A stretch of 64,000 nt of DNA from Deltaproteobacteria bacterium. GTDB lineage: Bacteria > Myxococcota > UBA727 > VGSZ01. Numbering within the stretch: the stretch's first letter is position 1; the number at the start of each line of letters is the position of its first letter. Below the pieces are notes generated by a model, which had not been told where the DNA came from, did no database searches, and worked only from the letters and a program-made list of their open reading frames with translations. This document shows, in pieces, positions 32,443 through 40,359 of this stretch. The stretch spans positions 19,137 through 83,136 of the forward strand of contig JADZDP010000158.1 in assembly GCA_020850995.1 (NCBI GenBank), in the 5' to 3' direction. The translations under genes were made by a program, and so were the position numbers.

Positions 32443-33341
32443 AGCGCGCGCTCGTCACCGGTGGCGCAGGGTTCGTGGGTAGCCACATCGCTGACGCGCT
32501 CAGCGAGCGCGGCGTTGAGGTCACCATCTTCGATCGCGCGCCCTCGCCCTGGCTGCGGCGCGGTCAGCGCTTGGTGCAGGGGGAGATCACCGACGCCGCG
32601 CAGGTGGCGGCCGGCGTGGAGGGCGCCGACGTGGTGTTCCACCTGGCGGCGCTGGCGGACCTGAATGAGGGCAAGACCAAGCCGCTCGAAACCGCGCGCG
32701 TCAACTTGCTCGGCACGCTCAACGTGCTCGAGGCGCTACGCGCGGGTGGCTGCAAGGCTCGCCTGATGTTCGCCTCGACCATCTACGTGTTCTCGCGCGA
32801 GGGCGGCTTCTATCGGTGCAGCAAGCAGGCCTGCGAGAGCTACATCGAGGAGTACGCGCGCGTCTTTGGGCAGCCAACAACGGTGCTGCGCTACGGCTCG
32901 CTCTATGGGCCACGCTCGGGCTCGTCGAACGGCGTCTATCGCTTGCTGCAGCAGGCGATGACCAAGGGTCGCGTGGCGTATCCGGGCGGCCCCGATGACG
33001 TGCGCGAGTACATCCATGTGGAGGACGCGGCCCGCCTCAGCGTCGACGCCACGGCGCCCGAATTCGTCGGCAAGCACCTGGTACTCACCGGCTCGCAATC
33101 CACGCGCGCCAGCGAGCTGTTCACCATGTTCGGCGAGCTGCTCGGCAAGCCCGTGGAGGTCGATTACGGCCACGAGCAGCAAGGGCACTACAAGGTCACG
33201 CCCTACGCCTTCACGCCCAAGCCCGGTCGCAAGCTGGTGGCGGCGAGCTTCGTCGACATGGGGCAGGGGCTCTTGCAGGTGGTCGAGCAACTGCATCACC
33301 TGGAGGAGCACGGCCAGCGCGGGGACAAGGACCGGAGCTGA
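32439..33341 (+). CDS. NAD-dependent epimerase/dehydratase (extended SDR)
   Basis: The 300-residue extended SDR starts with ALVTGGAGFVGSHIADAL and keeps VFHLAALADL, the serine in MFASTIYVFS, and the YxxxK pair in YRCSKQ, followed by the substrate-side YGSLYGPRSG and VREYIHVEDAA. These features mark nucleotide-sugar epimerases or dehydratases of the GalE type. Epimerase versus dehydratase cannot be decided from sequence. It overlaps the dehydrogenase gene in ATGA and the HAD gene by one base (TGATG). Confidence 0.85.
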   Translation: MKRALVTGGAGFVGSHIADALSERGVEVTIFDRAPSPWLRRGQRLVQGEITDAAQVAAGVEGADVVFHLAALADLNEGKTKPLETARVNLLGTLNVLEALRAGGCKARLMFASTIYVFSREGGFYRCSKQACESYIEEYARVFGQPTTVLRYGSLYGPRSGSSNGVYRLLQQAMTKGRVAYPGGPDDVREYIHVEDAARLSVDATAPEFVGKHLVLTGSQSTRASELFTMFGELLGKPVEVDYGHEQQGHYKVTPYAFTPKPGRKLVAASFVDMGQGLLQVVEQLHHLEEHGQRGDKDRS

Positions 33342-33991
33342 TGGCGCGTCGGCTGCGAGCGGTGGTGTTCGATTTCGACGGCGTCATCGTCGAGTCGGGC
33401 GACATCAAGACCGAGGCCTTCCTCGAGCTGTTCGCGGACCATCCGCAGCACCTGCCGGCCATCAAGCGCCACCACCTCGACAACCTGGGCATCTCGCGCT
33501 TCATCAAGTTCGCGTGGATCTACGAGCACCTCTTGGGCCTCCCCTTCGACATCGGCGAGAAGGTGCGCTTGGGCGATCGCTTCTCCGCCATCGTGTTTCA
33601 AAAGGTGTGCGAGACACCCTTCGTGCCCGGTGCGCTCGAGTCCTTGGAGCTGTTGTCGCGCGCCGGTGTGCACCTGGTGGTGTCGTCGGGGACGCCGCAA
33701 GACGAGCTCGATCGCATCGTGGATGCGCGCGGGTTGCGCCGCTTCTTCGCAGAGGTGCACGGCTCGCCCACCGAGAAGGCCGCGGCGGTGGCGCACGTGC
33801 TGCAACGATGGGCGCTCCACCGTGACGAGGTGCTGTTCGTTGGTGACGGCACCACCGATCATCAGGCCGCCGCGCAGTCGGGCGTGCGCTTCCTCGCGCG
33901 GCGCACGCCCGACCTGGCGGCACACTGGGCCACGGTCGGTTGCGAGTGCGTCGATGACCTGCGTGGCCTCGAGCGGCGAGTGGTGAGCTAG
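33341..33991 (+). CDS. HAD-superfamily phosphatase
   Basis: The 216-residue protein has all four HAD motifs: nucleophile FDFDGVIVES at about 10-19, SSGTP at about 108, a Lys in PTEKAAA, and FVGDGTTDHQAA at about 165. The helical cap between motifs I and II puts it in the beta-phosphoglucomutase/phosphoglycolate phosphatase group. In this operon it may dephosphorylate a sugar phosphate before CMP activation, much as KdsC or NeuB-pathway phosphatases do; that is inference from neighbours. The ATG overlaps the upstream stop. Confidence 0.85.
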   Translation: MARRLRAVVFDFDGVIVESGDIKTEAFLELFADHPQHLPAIKRHHLDNLGISRFIKFAWIYEHLLGLPFDIGEKVRLGDRFSAIVFQKVCETPFVPGALESLELLSRAGVHLVVSSGTPQDELDRIVDARGLRRFFAEVHGSPTEKAAAVAHVLQRWALHRDEVLFVGDGTTDHQAAAQSGVRFLARRTPDLAAHWATVGCECVDDLRGLERRVVS

Positions 33992-33996
33992 CGTTC

Positions 33997-35199
33997 ATGC
34001 GCGCCCTCTTCATCATCGGCAACGCCGATCACCACGCCGCTATCGCAGCGCCGGCGGCGCGCGAGCTCTTGGCCCTCGGCGACACCGTGGACGTGTTCTC
34101 GGTGGCCGAGCTGCGCGCGCTGCCGTCGCCCGCGGCGTGCTTCCCCGGCGCGCGCACCTTCGCGCTGGTGCCCGGCGGCTTGCGCAAGCGCCTACCCAAG
34201 GGTGCGCAGAGCGGCACTCGGCGCGGGCGGGTGCTGCGACGCCTGGCCCACGACCTCGCCTGGAAGCTCGGCTTGCGCGCGCGCGTCGAGTGGGTGCTGC
34301 TCCGCAGCCGCCCCGACATCGTGGTGACCATGAACGACGCGTCCTTCCCCTACGACGGCATCTGCGAGGCCGCGCGGCGCCGTGGAATCCCCGTGGTGCT
34401 GCTGCAGGAGGGCGTGCGCTTCCCGCTGCCAGCGGAGCAGCGCACGCACACCCCCTACGGAGGCAGCGAGCTCGCCGCGCTCTGCGTGTGGGGCGAGCGC
34501 AGCGCCGCGCATTTTCGCAAGTACGCGCCCGCCGCGCGCATCCGGGTCACCGGCAACCCGCGCTACGACGGCATCGACCTCGAGCGCGCGCGCGCTGAGG
34601 GCCGCGCGCTGCGGGAGCGGCTCGGCCTCTCGGGCAGGCTCCTGGGCTTCCTGTCGAACCCCATCGACGACCAAGGCTTCTGCACCACCGACGAGAAGAT
34701 GCGCTTGTTCGAGCGCTTCGTCACGGAAGCGGCGCCCGCCCTCGCGGCGGCGAGCGCCACGGTGGTGGTGAAGCTGCACCCGCGCGAGACCGTCGGCGCG
34801 TTCCGCGAGGTCGCTGCCCGCGCCAGCGGCGCCGCGGGCGCCCCGCAGGTGGTGGTGGCGGCCGACGCACCGGTGCTGCCGCTCCTGTCCGCGCTCGACG
34901 CGGGCGTGGTGCTCACCTCGACCATCGGCCTCGAGGCCATGCTCCTCGACGTCCCCATCGGCTCGCTCGAGATCCCGGGCGCTGGTCACGTGTTCGACTA
35001 CGTGGAGAGCGGCGCGGGCCTGCCCCTGCACGCAGATGCGCGCGCTGCGCACGAGGTGGAGGAGCTGTTGAACGGCTTTGGCGAAAAGAGCGCGCGGCGG
35101 CGCGCGGCGTACGTCGAGGAACACCTGGCGCACCGAGGCGAGGCGGCCCGTCAGGTGGCCTACGCCGTGCGCGAGGTCGCACGCGCGGCGGAGAGCTGA
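33997..35199 (+). CDS. GT-B fold glycosyl/glycerophosphotransferase-like protein
   Basis: The 400-residue protein resembles capsule-type GT-B transferases related to CDP-glycerol glycerophosphotransferases and UDP-GlcNAc 2-epimerases: ALFIIGNADHHAAIAAPAARELL at the start, VLLQEGVRFPLP at about 130, 'VWGERSAAHFRKYAP', ITGNPRYDGID-type motif (VTGNPRYDGID) at about 185 and VVKLHPRET at about 256. 'GVVLTSTIGLEAMLLDVP' is the phosphate-binding loop near the C-terminus. It lacks the catalytic signatures I would expect for NeuC/LegG 2-epimerases, so transferase is the better call. Donor and acceptor are unknown. Confidence 0.65.
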   Translation: MRALFIIGNADHHAAIAAPAARELLALGDTVDVFSVAELRALPSPAACFPGARTFALVPGGLRKRLPKGAQSGTRRGRVLRRLAHDLAWKLGLRARVEWVLLRSRPDIVVTMNDASFPYDGICEAARRRGIPVVLLQEGVRFPLPAEQRTHTPYGGSELAALCVWGERSAAHFRKYAPAARIRVTGNPRYDGIDLERARAEGRALRERLGLSGRLLGFLSNPIDDQGFCTTDEKMRLFERFVTEAAPALAAASATVVVKLHPRETVGAFREVAARASGAAGAPQVVVAADAPVLPLLSALDAGVVLTSTIGLEAMLLDVPIGSLEIPGAGHVFDYVESGAGLPLHADARAAHEVEELLNGFGEKSARRRAAYVEEHLAHRGEAARQVAYAVREVARAAES

Positions 35200-35200
35200 C

Positions 35201-35878
35201 ATGCGAGTGCTGTGCATCGCCCCTCATTGCGACGACGAGACGCTCGGTTGCGGCGGCACCCTCGCGCGCCACGTGGCCGAGGGCGACGAGGTGACCGTTG
35301 CAGTGGTCACGGGGCCCGGCGAGGGCGAGCACCCGGTGTTCCCGCGCTCGTCGTGGGATACGGTGCGCGCCGAGGCGCGCGTGGCCATGGACGCGCTCGG
35401 CGTGCGCGAGCTGTGGTTCGATAACGTGCCCGCGGCCATGGTGAGCGAGGTGCCAGCGCACGAGCTCAACCGCATCGTGCATGCGCTCATGGAGCGGGCA
35501 CGACCCGAGCTGCTCTATGTGCCGCACCCCTTCGATCTGCACCGGGATCACCGCGCCATCTTCGACGCCGCCAGCGTGGCCTGGCGCCCGGTGAGCGAGC
35601 TTGGGCGCGGCCTGCGCGAGGTCTACGCCTACGAAGTGCTCTCGGAGACGGCCTGGAACGCGGGCGGCATCGAGCCCGGCTTCGTGCCGAACGTCTGGGT
35701 CGACATCAGCGCCACCTTCGAGCACAAGCAGCGCGCGCTCACCGCGTATCAGAGCCAGCTTCGGCCCTTCCCCGACGCGCGCAGCTTGGAGGCAGCACTG
35801 CACTTGGCGCGTTATCGCGGGGCACAGATGGGCATGCACGCCGCCGAGGCCTTCGTGCTGGTGCGAGGGCGCCGGTAG
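35201..35878 (+). CDS. PIG-L/LmbE-family de-N-acetylase
   Basis: The 225-residue protein has the zinc motif PHCDDETLGCGG (residues 8-19, with His and the Asp pair) and the second metal/catalytic segment HPFDLHRDHRA at about 107-117. PIG-L enzymes remove acetyl from N-acetylated sugars, leaving a free amine. In this operon a free amine would suit the ATP-grasp ligase encoded at 37802 or an alternative acylation. ATG 35201 follows the upstream stop by 1 nt, and the stop codon overlaps the next GTG. Confidence 0.88.
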   Translation: MRVLCIAPHCDDETLGCGGTLARHVAEGDEVTVAVVTGPGEGEHPVFPRSSWDTVRAEARVAMDALGVRELWFDNVPAAMVSEVPAHELNRIVHALMERARPELLYVPHPFDLHRDHRAIFDAASVAWRPVSELGRGLREVYAYEVLSETAWNAGGIEPGFVPNVWVDISATFEHKQRALTAYQSQLRPFPDARSLEAALHLARYRGAQMGMHAAEAFVLVRGRR

Positions 35879-37089
35879 TGCCGCTCGATGAGCTCCGTGG
35901 CGACGCACGGCGCAGCCTGCGATGGCACGCCGGCCGGGTGCGCGTGGCCCACGTGTGCACCATCGACCTGTCGCTGCGCTACCTGCTCGGCAACCAGATG
36001 CAGCACCTGCAGCGCGCCGGCTTCGACGTCATCGGCATCTCGGCGCCTGGGCCCCACGTGCCGTGGTTGCAGGCGCACGGCATTCGCCACGTGCCGGTTG
36101 CGATGAAGCGCGCGTTCACGCCCCTGCACGACCTGCGCGCCGTGCTCGAGCTCGCGCGCGTGATGCAGCGCGAAAAGCTCAGCATCGTGCACACGCACAA
36201 CGCGAAGACCGGCTTGCTCGGCCAGCTCGCGGCGCGCCTGGCCGGTGTGCCCATCGTCGTCAACACCATCCACGGCTTCTATTTCCAAGACGACACGCCG
36301 GCGTTGAGACGTCGCTTCTACGTCGTGCTCGAGCAGATCGCGGCGGCCTGCTCCGATGACATCTTGTCGCAGAGCAAGGAAGACCTTGAGACCGCCGTGC
36401 GCGAGCACATCTGCTCCATGGACGAGATCGAGCACCTGGGCAACGGTATCGATCTCGCGCGCTTCGACCCGAGCAGCCCCGTTGTCGACCGCGCTCGCGT
36501 GCGCGCCTCGCTCGGCATTGCGTCCGACGCGCTGGTGGTGGGCTTCGTTGGGAGGTTGGTGGAGGAGAAGGGTGTCCGCGAGCTGTGGGCGGCGGTGCGC
36601 GAGCTGCGGGCGCGGCTGCCGAAGCTGGTGCTCATGATCGTTGGCGAGACCGACACTCACAAGGGCGACGCGCTCTCGCAGGACGACGCCAAGGCCGTCG
36701 GTATCGACGATCTGTGTGTGTTCACGGGCTGGCGCGACGACCTGCCAGGCATGTACACAGCCATGGACGTGCTGGCCTTGCCGTCGCACCGCGAGGGCTT
36801 CCCGCGCACGCTGATGGAGGCGGCGGCCATGGGCGTGCCGGTGGTGGCCACCGATATTCGCGGCTGTCGCGAGGCGGTGGAGCCGGGCCGCACCGGCCTG
36901 CTCGTGCCCGCCAAGGACGCCGGCGCGCTCGCGCGCGCGCTCGAAGGACTCCTCGTCGACGAGGGAGAGCGCCAACGTCTCGGCACGGGCGGCCGCGCGC
37001 TCGCACAGGCCCGCTTCGACGAGCGCCGCATCTTCGCCACGGTGGAGCAGCACTATCACGAGCTGTTGCGCGCGAAGGGCTTGGCGTGA
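35878..37089 (+). CDS. Glycosyltransferase family 4 (GT-B)
   Basis: The 403-residue protein has a GT4 layout: VAHVCTIDLSLRYLLGNQMQHLQRAG near the start, HTHNAKTGLLGQLAARLAG at about 103, VVGFVGRLVEEKGVRELWAA at about 220, and SHREGFPRTLMEAAAMGVPVVATD at about 302 with the EX7E pair. The N-terminal pattern is like the EpsD/PglA type, which add an amino sugar to a lipid-linked acceptor. The start is GTG 35878 (overlapping TAG by one base); another in-frame GTG at 35938 would begin directly at the first beta strand. Confidence 0.87.
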   Translation: MPLDELRGDARRSLRWHAGRVRVAHVCTIDLSLRYLLGNQMQHLQRAGFDVIGISAPGPHVPWLQAHGIRHVPVAMKRAFTPLHDLRAVLELARVMQREKLSIVHTHNAKTGLLGQLAARLAGVPIVVNTIHGFYFQDDTPALRRRFYVVLEQIAAACSDDILSQSKEDLETAVREHICSMDEIEHLGNGIDLARFDPSSPVVDRARVRASLGIASDALVVGFVGRLVEEKGVRELWAAVRELRARLPKLVLMIVGETDTHKGDALSQDDAKAVGIDDLCVFTGWRDDLPGMYTAMDVLALPSHREGFPRTLMEAAAMGVPVVATDIRGCREAVEPGRTGLLVPAKDAGALARALEGLLVDEGERQRLGTGGRALAQARFDERRIFATVEQHYHELLRAKGLA

Positions 37090-37805
37090 AGCTCGGCGTT
37101 ATCAGCGACATCCACGCCAACCTGCATGCGCTCGAAGCGGCGCTCGCGCTGCTCGCGGCCGAGCAGGTCGATGAGCTGATCGTGCTCGGTGACCTCCTCT
37201 CCTATGGCTGCCACCCGCGCGAGGTGCTCAAGCTCATGCGCGACCTGCCGCGCCAGCGCCCCACGACCGTGCTCGTGGGCAATCACGATCAGCTCTACTT
37301 CGAGATGCAGGCGGGCCGTGCCGGCTACTTCGATCGCATGCCCCTATGGATCCAAGAGAGCGCGACCTGGACCCTGGCGGCACTCGGGAGCGAGCGGCTC
37401 GAGGGGGCGCTGTCCTGGCATGAGGAGCACGTCGTCGGCGATACGCTGTTCGCGCATGCCAACCCTTTTGGCGCGCGGGACTGGTGCTACTTGAACGGCA
37501 ACGATGATCGCCGTCGAGCCGCGAGCGCGCTCCAAGACCGGGGCTTCGCCCGCGGGGTGTTCGGTCACACCCATCGCGCCGTCGACGTCGACATCGACGG
37601 TGTCCGCCTGCTGAACCCCGGCTCGGTGGGCCAGCCGCGCGACGGCACCGGCGACGCGACCGTGGGCATGTGGAGCGAGCAGGACTTTCGCACGCTCCCG
37701 GTCACCTACGACACGAGCGCGCACCTCGCGGGTATCCTCGACTCCACCTTGTCACGCGCGACCCAGGCCGAGATCCTGAAGTACCACCAAGGCGCACGAC
37801 CATGA
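37086..37805 (+). CDS. Calcineurin-like metallophosphoesterase (YfcE/MJ0936-like)
   Basis: The 239-residue protein has all metal-binding blocks: SDIHANLHAL (7-16), GDLLSYG (about 38), GNHDQ (about 66), and FGHTHRAV (about 160), then LNPGSVGQPRDG. It would hydrolyse a phosphomonoester or diester. It sits in an operon with a HAD phosphatase, so at least two phosphate-releasing steps are encoded. It starts at GTG 37086 in a 4-nt overlap and its stop overlaps the ATP-grasp start. Its substrate in this pathway is unknown. Confidence 0.85.
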   Translation: MKLGVISDIHANLHALEAALALLAAEQVDELIVLGDLLSYGCHPREVLKLMRDLPRQRPTTVLVGNHDQLYFEMQAGRAGYFDRMPLWIQESATWTLAALGSERLEGALSWHEEHVVGDTLFAHANPFGARDWCYLNGNDDRRRAASALQDRGFARGVFGHTHRAVDVDIDGVRLLNPGSVGQPRDGTGDATVGMWSEQDFRTLPVTYDTSAHLAGILDSTLSRATQAEILKYHQGARP

Positions 37806-38836
37806 GCACGACCGTCGTCAGCGTCCTCGTGACCGGCGCCGGGGGCGGCGTGGGCGAGGGCATCATCAAGGCCCTGCGCATGATCCGCGGCATGGAGATC
37901 CGCATCGTCGCCGCCGACATGAGCCACTGGGCCGCGGGGCTCTACGCCGGCGACGTCATGCGGCTGGTGCCGCGCGCGTCTGCGCCGGGCTACATCGACG
38001 CCATCATCGCCATCTGCAAGGCCGAGGGCTGCGCCTACTATTTGCCCGGGACCGACGTCGAGCTGGCGGTCTGCGCCGCCAACGCCGAGCGCATCGAGCG
38101 CGAGAGCGGTGCGCACGTGGTGATCTCGTCGCCCGCGGTGGTGCGCATTGCCGACGATAAGCACGCGACCGCGCGCTTCCTGGAGAAGCACGGGCTCGCC
38201 TTCCCGCGGACCTTCCTGCGCGAAGAGTGGCGGGCGGGCGCGCTGCCCTTCCCGCTCATCGTCAAGCCGCGCGTGGGCTGCCGCTCCATCGGCGTCGAGC
38301 TGGTGCGCGACGAGCACGAGCTGGTGCGGGCGCTGGCGCGCTCCGACGAGATCGTGCTGCAAGAGCGCCTCGGCGACGACGACACCGAGTACACCTGCAC
38401 CGTGGTGAGCTGCCGCGGCGAACCGTCGAGGGTCGTGGTGCTGCAGCGCTGGCTGCGCGCGGGCGACACCTATCGGGTGGTGCCGGTACAGGACGAGCGC
38501 ATCGAGGCGTACGTGTTGCAGACGGCGCGCGCGCTCGCCGCGCTCGGCGCGCGCGGCTCCACCAACTTCCAGCTTCGCCTCGATGGGGGCGCGCCGAAGA
38601 TCTTCGAGCTCAACGCGCGCTTCTCTGGCACCACGCCGCTGTGCGCCGAGCTCGGCATGAACCCGGTGGAGAGCTACCTCAAGCGGCACCGTGGCATGAG
38701 CTATGACGGCAGCGCCCGCACCGACGTCGTCATCCTGCGGCACTGGGCAGAGCTGATCGTGCCGCGCGCTGCCTTCGACGCGTTGGCGCGTGACGGTCGC
38801 GCGGCGGCTCCCGCGGTCGAGCGGGGCGTGCTGTGA
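37802..38836 (+). CDS. ATP-grasp ligase-like protein
   Basis: The 344-residue protein starts VSVLVTGAGGGVGEGIIKALRM, a pre-ATP-grasp Rossmann-like domain as in PylC and CarB-type proteins. It continues with DKHATARFLEKHGLAFPRTFL, FPLIVKPRVGCRSIGV (the ATP-contacting Lys) and ends with the metal-binding KIFELNARFSGTTPL (Glu, Asn). Such enzymes join a carboxylate to an amine via an acyl phosphate. In a polysaccharide operon with a de-N-acetylase, a likely job is to attach an amino acid or other acid to an amino sugar. That assignment is inference. Confidence 0.8.
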   Translation: MSTTVVSVLVTGAGGGVGEGIIKALRMIRGMEIRIVAADMSHWAAGLYAGDVMRLVPRASAPGYIDAIIAICKAEGCAYYLPGTDVELAVCAANAERIERESGAHVVISSPAVVRIADDKHATARFLEKHGLAFPRTFLREEWRAGALPFPLIVKPRVGCRSIGVELVRDEHELVRALARSDEIVLQERLGDDDTEYTCTVVSCRGEPSRVVVLQRWLRAGDTYRVVPVQDERIEAYVLQTARALAALGARGSTNFQLRLDGGAPKIFELNARFSGTTPLCAELGMNPVESYLKRHRGMSYDGSARTDVVILRHWAELIVPRAAFDALARDGRAAAPAVERGVL

Positions 38837-39729
38837 AGCAACGCGTGGTGGTGGTGGGCGCCAGCGGCTTTCTCGGCGGCGCAATCGTCGCGGCGCTCCG
38901 TGTTACCGGTGCGAACGTGGTGGGCGCGAGCCGCAGGGCCGCTCCCGCAGTCGACACGGTGCTGCCCGCTGGTCGAGCCTTCGTGGAGGCCTTGACGGCC
39001 CTGCTCGGCGCGAGCGACGTAGTGGTCAACGCCGCGGGCGTGGCGATCAAGGATGCCGCTTCTGAGCTCGCGCTCATGCGCGACAACCTCGCCGCCACGA
39101 GGAGCGTGAGCGAGGCCTGCCTGCGCTCGGGCGCGCGACTCTTGCACCTCTCGTCCGCCGACATCTGGCCCGTGGGCGAGCGGGCCGGTGCAAACGAGGA
39201 GCAGCCAGCGCTGCCCGACACCGCCTACGGCATGTCGAAGCTCGTCGCCGAGCTTCAGCTCGCGGCCGCACGGGGCCTGGCGCACCTGGTGCTGCGGCCG
39301 AGCTACGTCTATGGGCCAAGCATGTTCGAGGGACGCGTGTTTCACGCCGTGGTGGCTCAGGCGCGTGGCGGCACGGTGCTGTTGCGTGGGGATCCCGAGG
39401 CAGCGACGGACTACCTGCACGTCGACGACCTCACCGCCGCGGTGCGCGCGCTGATCGCCGTCGAACCGCGCGCGGCGTGGGATGGTCGCGCCTTCCATGT
39501 GGCAAGCGGCGCGCTGACCACACTGGAGGAGCTGGCGCGCGCACTCATCGCTGCCGTGGCCGAGCACTGCGGCACCACACCTGCAACGCTTCGCATCGAT
39601 GCGCAGGCGCCGGCAGCGCGGCAGGCGGGGCCCATCTCCATCGAGCGGCTGCGGGCGCTGGGCTTCTCACCAACGACCTCGCTGGCGTCGGGCTGCGCTG
39701 CGTTCGTGCGGGCGACGGTGCCACAATGA
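38833..39729 (+). CDS. NAD-dependent epimerase/dehydratase (extended SDR)
   Basis: The 298-residue SDR begins VVVVGASGFLGGAIVAALR, with VVNAAGVAIK in place of the more usual HxAA, LHLSSADIWP for the catalytic Ser region, and YGMSKLVAE giving Tyr and Lys. 'LRPSYVYGP' and 'TDYLHVDDLTAAVRAL' complete the family pattern. It resembles dTDP-4-dehydrorhamnose reductase-like or 4-ketoreductase members in size. It may reduce or epimerise the keto sugar before the amino transfer encoded two genes later. Both ends overlap neighbours by 4 nt. Confidence 0.82.
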   Translation: MKQRVVVVGASGFLGGAIVAALRVTGANVVGASRRAAPAVDTVLPAGRAFVEALTALLGASDVVVNAAGVAIKDAASELALMRDNLAATRSVSEACLRSGARLLHLSSADIWPVGERAGANEEQPALPDTAYGMSKLVAELQLAAARGLAHLVLRPSYVYGPSMFEGRVFHAVVAQARGGTVLLRGDPEAATDYLHVDDLTAAVRALIAVEPRAAWDGRAFHVASGALTTLEELARALIAAVAEHCGTTPATLRIDAQAPAARQAGPISIERLRALGFSPTTSLASGCAAFVRATVPQ

Positions 39730-40346
39730 CGACGTCAAGCAGCGCGCCGGTCGCGGTGCTCGGTGCCGGCGGCCATGCGAAGGTCATGGTCGCGACCCTC
39801 AAGGCGGCCGGGCGCCTCGTGCTTGGCTGCTTCGTGCGCGAGGCCGCAGAGCTCGGCGGCAAGGTCCTCGGCGTGCCGGTGCTCCACGAGGACACTGTGC
39901 CGGCGGGCGCAGAGCTGATCCTCGCGGCCGGCGATGGGCGCCTGCGCCAACGCCTCGCGGCCAAGCTCGCGGGACCTTGGGCCATCGTCGTGCACCCGAG
40001 CGCCATCATCGATCCGAGCGTGGTGCTCGAGCCGGGCGCCATGATCTGCGCTGGCGTGGTGCTCCAGCCCGAGGTGCGCGTGGGCGCGCACGCCATCGTG
40101 AACACCGCCGCGCACGTCGACCACGACGGGGCGATCGGCCGCTTCGCTCACGTGGCACCCGGCTGTCACGTCGCGGGCAGCGTCGCGATCGGCGAGGGCG
40201 CCTTCCTCGGCACGGGCGCCACGGTCATCCCCGGCCGGCGCATTGGGGCGTGGGCTACGGTGGGCGCCGGCGCTGTGGTGCTCTACGACGTGCGCGACGG
40301 CAGCACCGTGGTAGGCGTCCCAGCGCGGGAACGGCCGCGGCCGTGA
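39726..40346 (+). CDS. NeuD/PglD-like sugar O/N-acetyltransferase (left-handed beta-helix)
   Basis: The 206-residue protein has an N-terminal Rossmann-like sugar-nucleotide domain (VAVLGAGGHAKVMVATLKA) and then hexapeptide repeats from about residue 95 (AIIDPSVVLEPGAMICAGVVLQPEVRVGAHAIVN), ending with TVGAGAVVLYDVRDGSTVVGVPARE. The catalytic histidine of PglD is expected in NTAAHVDHDGAIG, which is present. PglD acetylates UDP-4-amino sugars made by a PglE-type aminotransferase, and such an enzyme is encoded 13 nt downstream. This supports 4-N-acetylation in a bacillosamine-type route. Confidence 0.87.
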   Translation: MTTSSSAPVAVLGAGGHAKVMVATLKAAGRLVLGCFVREAAELGGKVLGVPVLHEDTVPAGAELILAAGDGRLRQRLAAKLAGPWAIVVHPSAIIDPSVVLEPGAMICAGVVLQPEVRVGAHAIVNTAAHVDHDGAIGRFAHVAPGCHVAGSVAIGEGAFLGTGATVIPGRRIGAWATVGAGAVVLYDVRDGSTVVGVPARERPRP

Positions 40347-40359
40347 AGAGGAGCCACTG

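Noticed and set aside
33997..35199. NeuC/LegG-type hydrolysing UDP-GlcNAc 2-epimerase
   Set aside because: It has a GT-B fold but I could not find the epimerase signature residues. Capsule-type transferase motifs fit better.
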